Assembly: GCA_007695345.1 (NCBI GenBank)
Contig: REDZ01000109.1
Location: 1 to 34,746, forward strand
DNA from: Paracoccaceae bacterium
GTDB lineage: Bacteria > Pseudomonadota > Alphaproteobacteria > Rhodobacterales > Rhodobacteraceae
Direction: 5' to 3'
DNA length: 34,746 nucleotides
Under the pieces are notes generated by a model that saw nothing but the letters and a program-made list of their open reading frames with translations, made no database searches and was not told the origin of the DNA. Position numbers and translations under genes: made by a program. This document shows, in pieces, positions 32,156 to 34,746 of the stretch (position 1 is the first letter of the stretch; the number at the start of each line of letters is the position of its first letter).

Positions 32156-32770
32156 TCACTGCTGGCACATGGGCAGGTCGCGGGTAAAGCCCGCAATATC
32201 ATTGCGCGTGCTGGCGCGGCGCAGGGGTGGCCAGTCGCGGGCGACCCCGCCCCACTGGCCCGGCCCACCCGCGACAACGCGGTCACGCTCGACCGCCTGC
32301 GCGGCGATCCGCGTGGCGCAGCGCAAATTCGTTGCGCCATCATACAGCCCGTTGGGGTGCGACAGATCGCAGCCGTAATAACGCGCCGAGGTCGGCCAGA
32401 TCTGCAACAGCCCGCGATAGCGCCCGCCTGCGCCTGCAGCCTCGGGGCGCCATGTGCTTTCATACCCGGCCAACCCCGAGAAGAGTGCCGTCCAGAACGC
32501 CTTGCGTTCTTCGACATCCGCGCTGCGATATCCGGGGCAGAATGCGTCGATATCCGCAGGCACCGTGTTGATCAGCGCGCGCCCGTCCTGGGCCAGCGCG
32601 GCAAAGGCGGCCTCGGTCCAGGTATCGGCCTCGGGGCGGTGGTCCCAGCGGGTGGTGATCTCCAGCGTATCCTGACGCGAGGCAACCTCCGGCTCGGACT
32701 GGAGACAGCCGGCAAGAAACAGCACGGTCACAGACGCGGCAAGCGCGCGAAGCATCTTCAGACGGATCAT
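32156..32770 (-). CDS. Lytic transglycosylase-like lipoprotein
   Basis: A 204-residue secreted protein. The lipobox FLAGC gives a lipidated cysteine at residue 22 after a short basic, hydrophobic signal ([20 protein letters not shown]). The SLT-type catalytic glutamate is in [16 protein letters not shown], followed by [20 protein letters not shown] and later [16 protein letters not shown]. Such enzymes cleave peptidoglycan to 1,6-anhydro-muropeptides and may help flagellar or division processes. The start at 32770 is chosen by the signal peptide; the open frame extends into the gatB promoter region. It precedes the FliM-like gene by 79 bases, so the two may form an operon. Confidence 0.85.
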   Translation of the reverse strand: MIRLKMLRALAASVTVLFLAGCLQSEPEVASRQDTLEITTRWDHRPEADTWTEAAFAALAQDGRALINTVPADIDAFCPGYRSADVEERKAFWTALFSGLAGYESTWRPEAAGAGGRYRGLLQIWPTSARYYGCDLSHPNGLYDGATNLRCATRIAAQAVERDRVVAGGPGQWGGVARDWPPLRRASTRNDIAGFTRDLPMCQQ

Positions 32771-32960
32771 CGGTTTTCCAAGGGGTGGCACAACCCGTTC
32801 AATGGGCTGCGGCGCGCCTATGCCCCGCGACGCACCGAATCGCAATTCGCGCACGCCCGCAGGGGCCGTTTTGGGCGGGGATTCGCCCATGGCCCCCTTG
32901 CTGCGCCCCGGTGGCGGGGCTAGAAGGCCACGACCCATGCCGCATGAGGAGGCCCGGACC

Positions 32961-34475
32961 ATGCTCGATCTGACCTATGAGGCACCCAAGCCGAAAACCA
33001 TCGCCGGGGCGACGGGCGACTGGGAACTGGTCATCGGAATGGAGATTCACGCCCAGATCGCAAGCGAGGCCAAGCTGTTCTCGGGCGCCTCGACCCGGTT
33101 CGGGGCGGAACCCAACTCGAATGTTGCGCTGGTTGATGCGGCGATGCCGGGAATGCTGCCGGTCATCAATGAATTCTGCATCGAACAGGCGGTGCGCACC
33201 GGGCTGGGGCTGCGCGCGCAGATCAATCTGGTCAGTGCGTTTGATCGCAAGAACTATTTCTATCCTGACCTGCCGCAGGGTTATCAGATCAGCCAGCTTT
33301 ATCACCCGCTGGTGGGCGAAGGCGAGGTGCTGGTCGATATGGGCGCCGGGATCGCGCGGCTGGTGCGGATCGAACGCATCCATGTCGAGCAGGATGCGGG
33401 CAAATCCATCCATGACATGGACCCGAACATGAGCTTCGTGGACCTGAACCGCACGGGCGTCGCGCTGATGGAAATTGTCAGCCGCCCCGATATTCGCGGG
33501 CCGGAGGAAGCGGCGGCCTATGTCGGCAAGCTGCGCCAGATCCTGCGGTATCTGGGCACTTGTGACGGCAATATGCAGAACGGCAATCTGCGCGCGGATG
33601 TGAATGTCAGCGTCTGCCGTCCGGGCGATTACGAGCGGTATCAGGACAGTCAGGATTTCGCCCATCTGGGCACGCGCTGCGAGATCAAGAACATGAACTC
33701 GATGCGCTTCATCCAGGCCGCGATCGAGTATGAGGCGCGGCGCCAGATCGCGATTCTGGAAGATGGCGGCAAGGTGGTGCAGGAAACCCGCCTGTTCGAC
33801 CCGGACAAGGGCGAGACGCGGTCCATGCGCTCGAAGGAAGAAGCGCATGATTACCGCTATTTCCCCTGCCCCGACCTGCTGCCCCTGGAGATCGAGCAGG
33901 GCTGGGTCGATGACATTGCCGCCCGCCTGCCCGAATTGCCCGATGCGAAAAAGGCGCGCTTCATGGGGGATTTCGGTCTGAGCGATTATGACGCGAGCGT
34001 GCTGACCGCCGATGTCGCCAATGCCGCATTTTTCGAGGCCGTGGCGGCGCAGGCCGGGGACGGCAAGCTGGCCGCGAACTGGGTGATCAACGAGTTGTTC
34101 GGCCGACTGAAAAAGGACGGGCGCGAGATCGGGGACAGTCCGGTGAGCGCAGGGCAACTGGCCGGGATCATCCGGCTGATCCGCGCGGGCGATATTTCCG
34201 GCAAGATCGCCAAGGATGTATTCGACATCGTCTATTCCGAGGGCGGCGATCCTGCGCAGATCGTCGAGGCACGCGGGCTGAAGCAGGTGACGGATACCGG
34301 TGCCATCGAGGCTGCGGTGGATGAGGTGATCGCCGCCAACCCCGCACAGGTGGAAAAAGCCAGGGCCAACCCCAAGCTCGCGGGCTGGTTCGTGGGGCAG
34401 GTGATGAAAGCCACGGGGGGCAAGGCCAATCCCAAGGCGGTCAATGAGATCGTGACGGCAAAGCTGGGGCTTTGA
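32961..34475 (+). CDS. gatB: Aspartyl/glutamyl-tRNA(Asn/Gln) amidotransferase subunit B
   Basis: GatB, with GatA and GatC, converts Glu-tRNA-Gln (and Asp-tRNA-Asn) to the amide forms; it provides the kinase and tRNA-binding domain. The 504-residue protein has [53 protein letters not shown], the [17 protein letters not shown] block, [27 protein letters not shown], and the C-terminal YqeY-like tail [20 protein letters not shown]. The ATG at 32961 has GAGGAGG eight bases upstream; the longer frame has no family match. gatA is not adjacent in the window. Confidence 0.97.
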   Translation: MLDLTYEAPKPKTIAGATGDWELVIGMEIHAQIASEAKLFSGASTRFGAEPNSNVALVDAAMPGMLPVINEFCIEQAVRTGLGLRAQINLVSAFDRKNYFYPDLPQGYQISQLYHPLVGEGEVLVDMGAGIARLVRIERIHVEQDAGKSIHDMDPNMSFVDLNRTGVALMEIVSRPDIRGPEEAAAYVGKLRQILRYLGTCDGNMQNGNLRADVNVSVCRPGDYERYQDSQDFAHLGTRCEIKNMNSMRFIQAAIEYEARRQIAILEDGGKVVQETRLFDPDKGETRSMRSKEEAHDYRYFPCPDLLPLEIEQGWVDDIAARLPELPDAKKARFMGDFGLSDYDASVLTADVANAAFFEAVAAQAGDGKLAANWVINELFGRLKKDGREIGDSPVSAGQLAGIIRLIRAGDISGKIAKDVFDIVYSEGGDPAQIVEARGLKQVTDTGAIEAAVDEVIAANPAQVEKARANPKLAGWFVGQVMKATGGKANPKAVNEIVTAKLGL

Positions 34476-34504
34476 GCGCGGGCGCGGGGGCTGTGGCGCA
34501 GCCG

Positions 34505-34535
34505 CTCAATTGAGTATTTTTGGCAAGATGAAGCA
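34505..34535 (-). repeat. Dispersed intergenic repeat, copy 3 (with CTCAATTGAG palindrome)
   Basis: On the minus strand this reads TGCTTCATCTTGCC, AAAAATACTCA, then joins the ten-base palindrome CTCAATTGAG (34505-34514). It matches the copy at 28063-28087 in 24 of 25 bases. Immediately before it on the minus strand, CAGCAG and CTGCTG can pair across 14 bases, so this copy too follows a hairpin arm. Confidence 0.75.
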
Positions 34536-34636
34536 GCAGCGGACCTGTGACCCCTGCTGTTGCGTGTGTCCCCTTGCCTGTCGGGGGTCAGGCGCAGGCG
34601 CCCCTGACAGCATGGCTTGCGCAGTTGCAACGCAGC

Positions 34637-34666
34637 AAAAAGCCGCGCCCCGGCAGGGTGCGGCTT
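34637..34666 (-). terminator. Terminator downstream of rpmG
   Basis: On the minus strand, AAGCCGC, a 13-base loop and GCGGCTT form a seven-pair stem that ends in TTTTT. It lies 26 bases after the rpmG stop and is a clear factor-independent terminator for that gene. Confidence 0.75.
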
Positions 34667-34691
34667 CGCAGTCCGTCGAGATGGGGCAGGA

Positions 34692-34746
34692 TTACTTGAT
34701 CTTGCCTTCCTTGTATTCGACATGCTTGCGCGCGACCGGGTCGAAT
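34692..34746 (-). CDS. rpmG: 50S ribosomal protein L33, C-terminal end (cut by window edge)
   Basis: The minus-strand reading FDPVARKHVEYKEGKIK, then TAA, matches the conserved end of alphaproteobacterial ribosomal protein L33 (RpmG), in which KYDPVARKHV.FKE.KIK is the usual ending. L33 is a small zinc-free component of the large subunit near the E-site in this group. Only 17 residues are inside the window; the rest continues beyond base 34746. A terminator hairpin follows the stop. Confidence 0.85.
   Translation of the reverse strand, partial: FDPVARKHVEYKEGKIK

Overview
The window looks like chromosomal DNA of a GC-rich alphaproteobacterium of the Rhodobacteraceae (Rhodobacterales). The evidence is protein-level resemblance throughout, a complete tol-pal-tilS-ftsH cluster, a fabZ-lpxA-lpxI-lpxB lipid A cluster using LpxI rather than LpxH, two-domain cold-shock and DUF192 genes side by side, and solitary luxR-luxI genes of the roseobacter type. 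The genus cannot be told from the sequence. Almost everything is core chromosome; I see no phage, transposase, integrase or CRISPR array.

Layout. 1-51: 5' part of a tRNA-Pro(UGG) gene on the minus strand. 125-1872 (minus): DUF192 protein, double cold-shock protein, pdxH. 2101-4708 (plus): fabI, two LysE-type exporters and a xanthine phosphoribosyltransferase. 4800-6549 (minus): cmk and a serine hydrolase. 6680-9993 (plus): MipA/OmpV-like outer-membrane protein, M17 aminopeptidase, holC, DoxX. 10223-13458 (minus): fabZ-lpxA-lpxI-lpxB with overlapping ends, which builds the first lipid A intermediates. 13649-15324 (minus): luxR then luxI, an acyl-homoserine-lactone quorum-sensing pair with two inverted repeats in front of luxI. 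15584-16592 (plus): an unrecognised 206-residue protein and a small membrane protein. 16620-17297 (minus): an SDR oxidoreductase. 17427-26253 (plus): ybgC-tolQ-tolR-tolA-tolB-pal-cpoB-tilS-ftsH, ended by a strong terminator. 26326-28039: divergent Lrp/AsnC regulator and alanine dehydrogenase. 28223-30466 (plus): a sulfide/persulfide-handling operon (MBL-fold dioxygenase-like enzyme, two YeeE/YedE half-transporters, DUF442 phosphatase/sulfurtransferase-like protein) with a dyad lying over its promoter. 30467-30948: a non-coding, hairpin-rich stretch. 30949-32770 (minus): a FliM-like protein and a lytic transglycosylase lipoprotein. 32961-34475 (plus): gatB. 34692-34746 (minus): C-terminal end of rpmG with its terminator.

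How the genes connect. Several sets serve the cell envelope: lipid A synthesis, the Tol-Pal trans-envelope motor, an outer-membrane barrel and a murein transglycosylase. FabI and FabZ supply acyl-ACP, which both LpxA and LuxI use. The parts most worth a second look are the regulatory ones: the dyads in front of luxI and of the sulfide operon, a dispersed intergenic repeat tied to hairpins at gene ends, and the structured non-coding segment at 30.5-30.9 kb. I do not see a clearly new multi-gene system.
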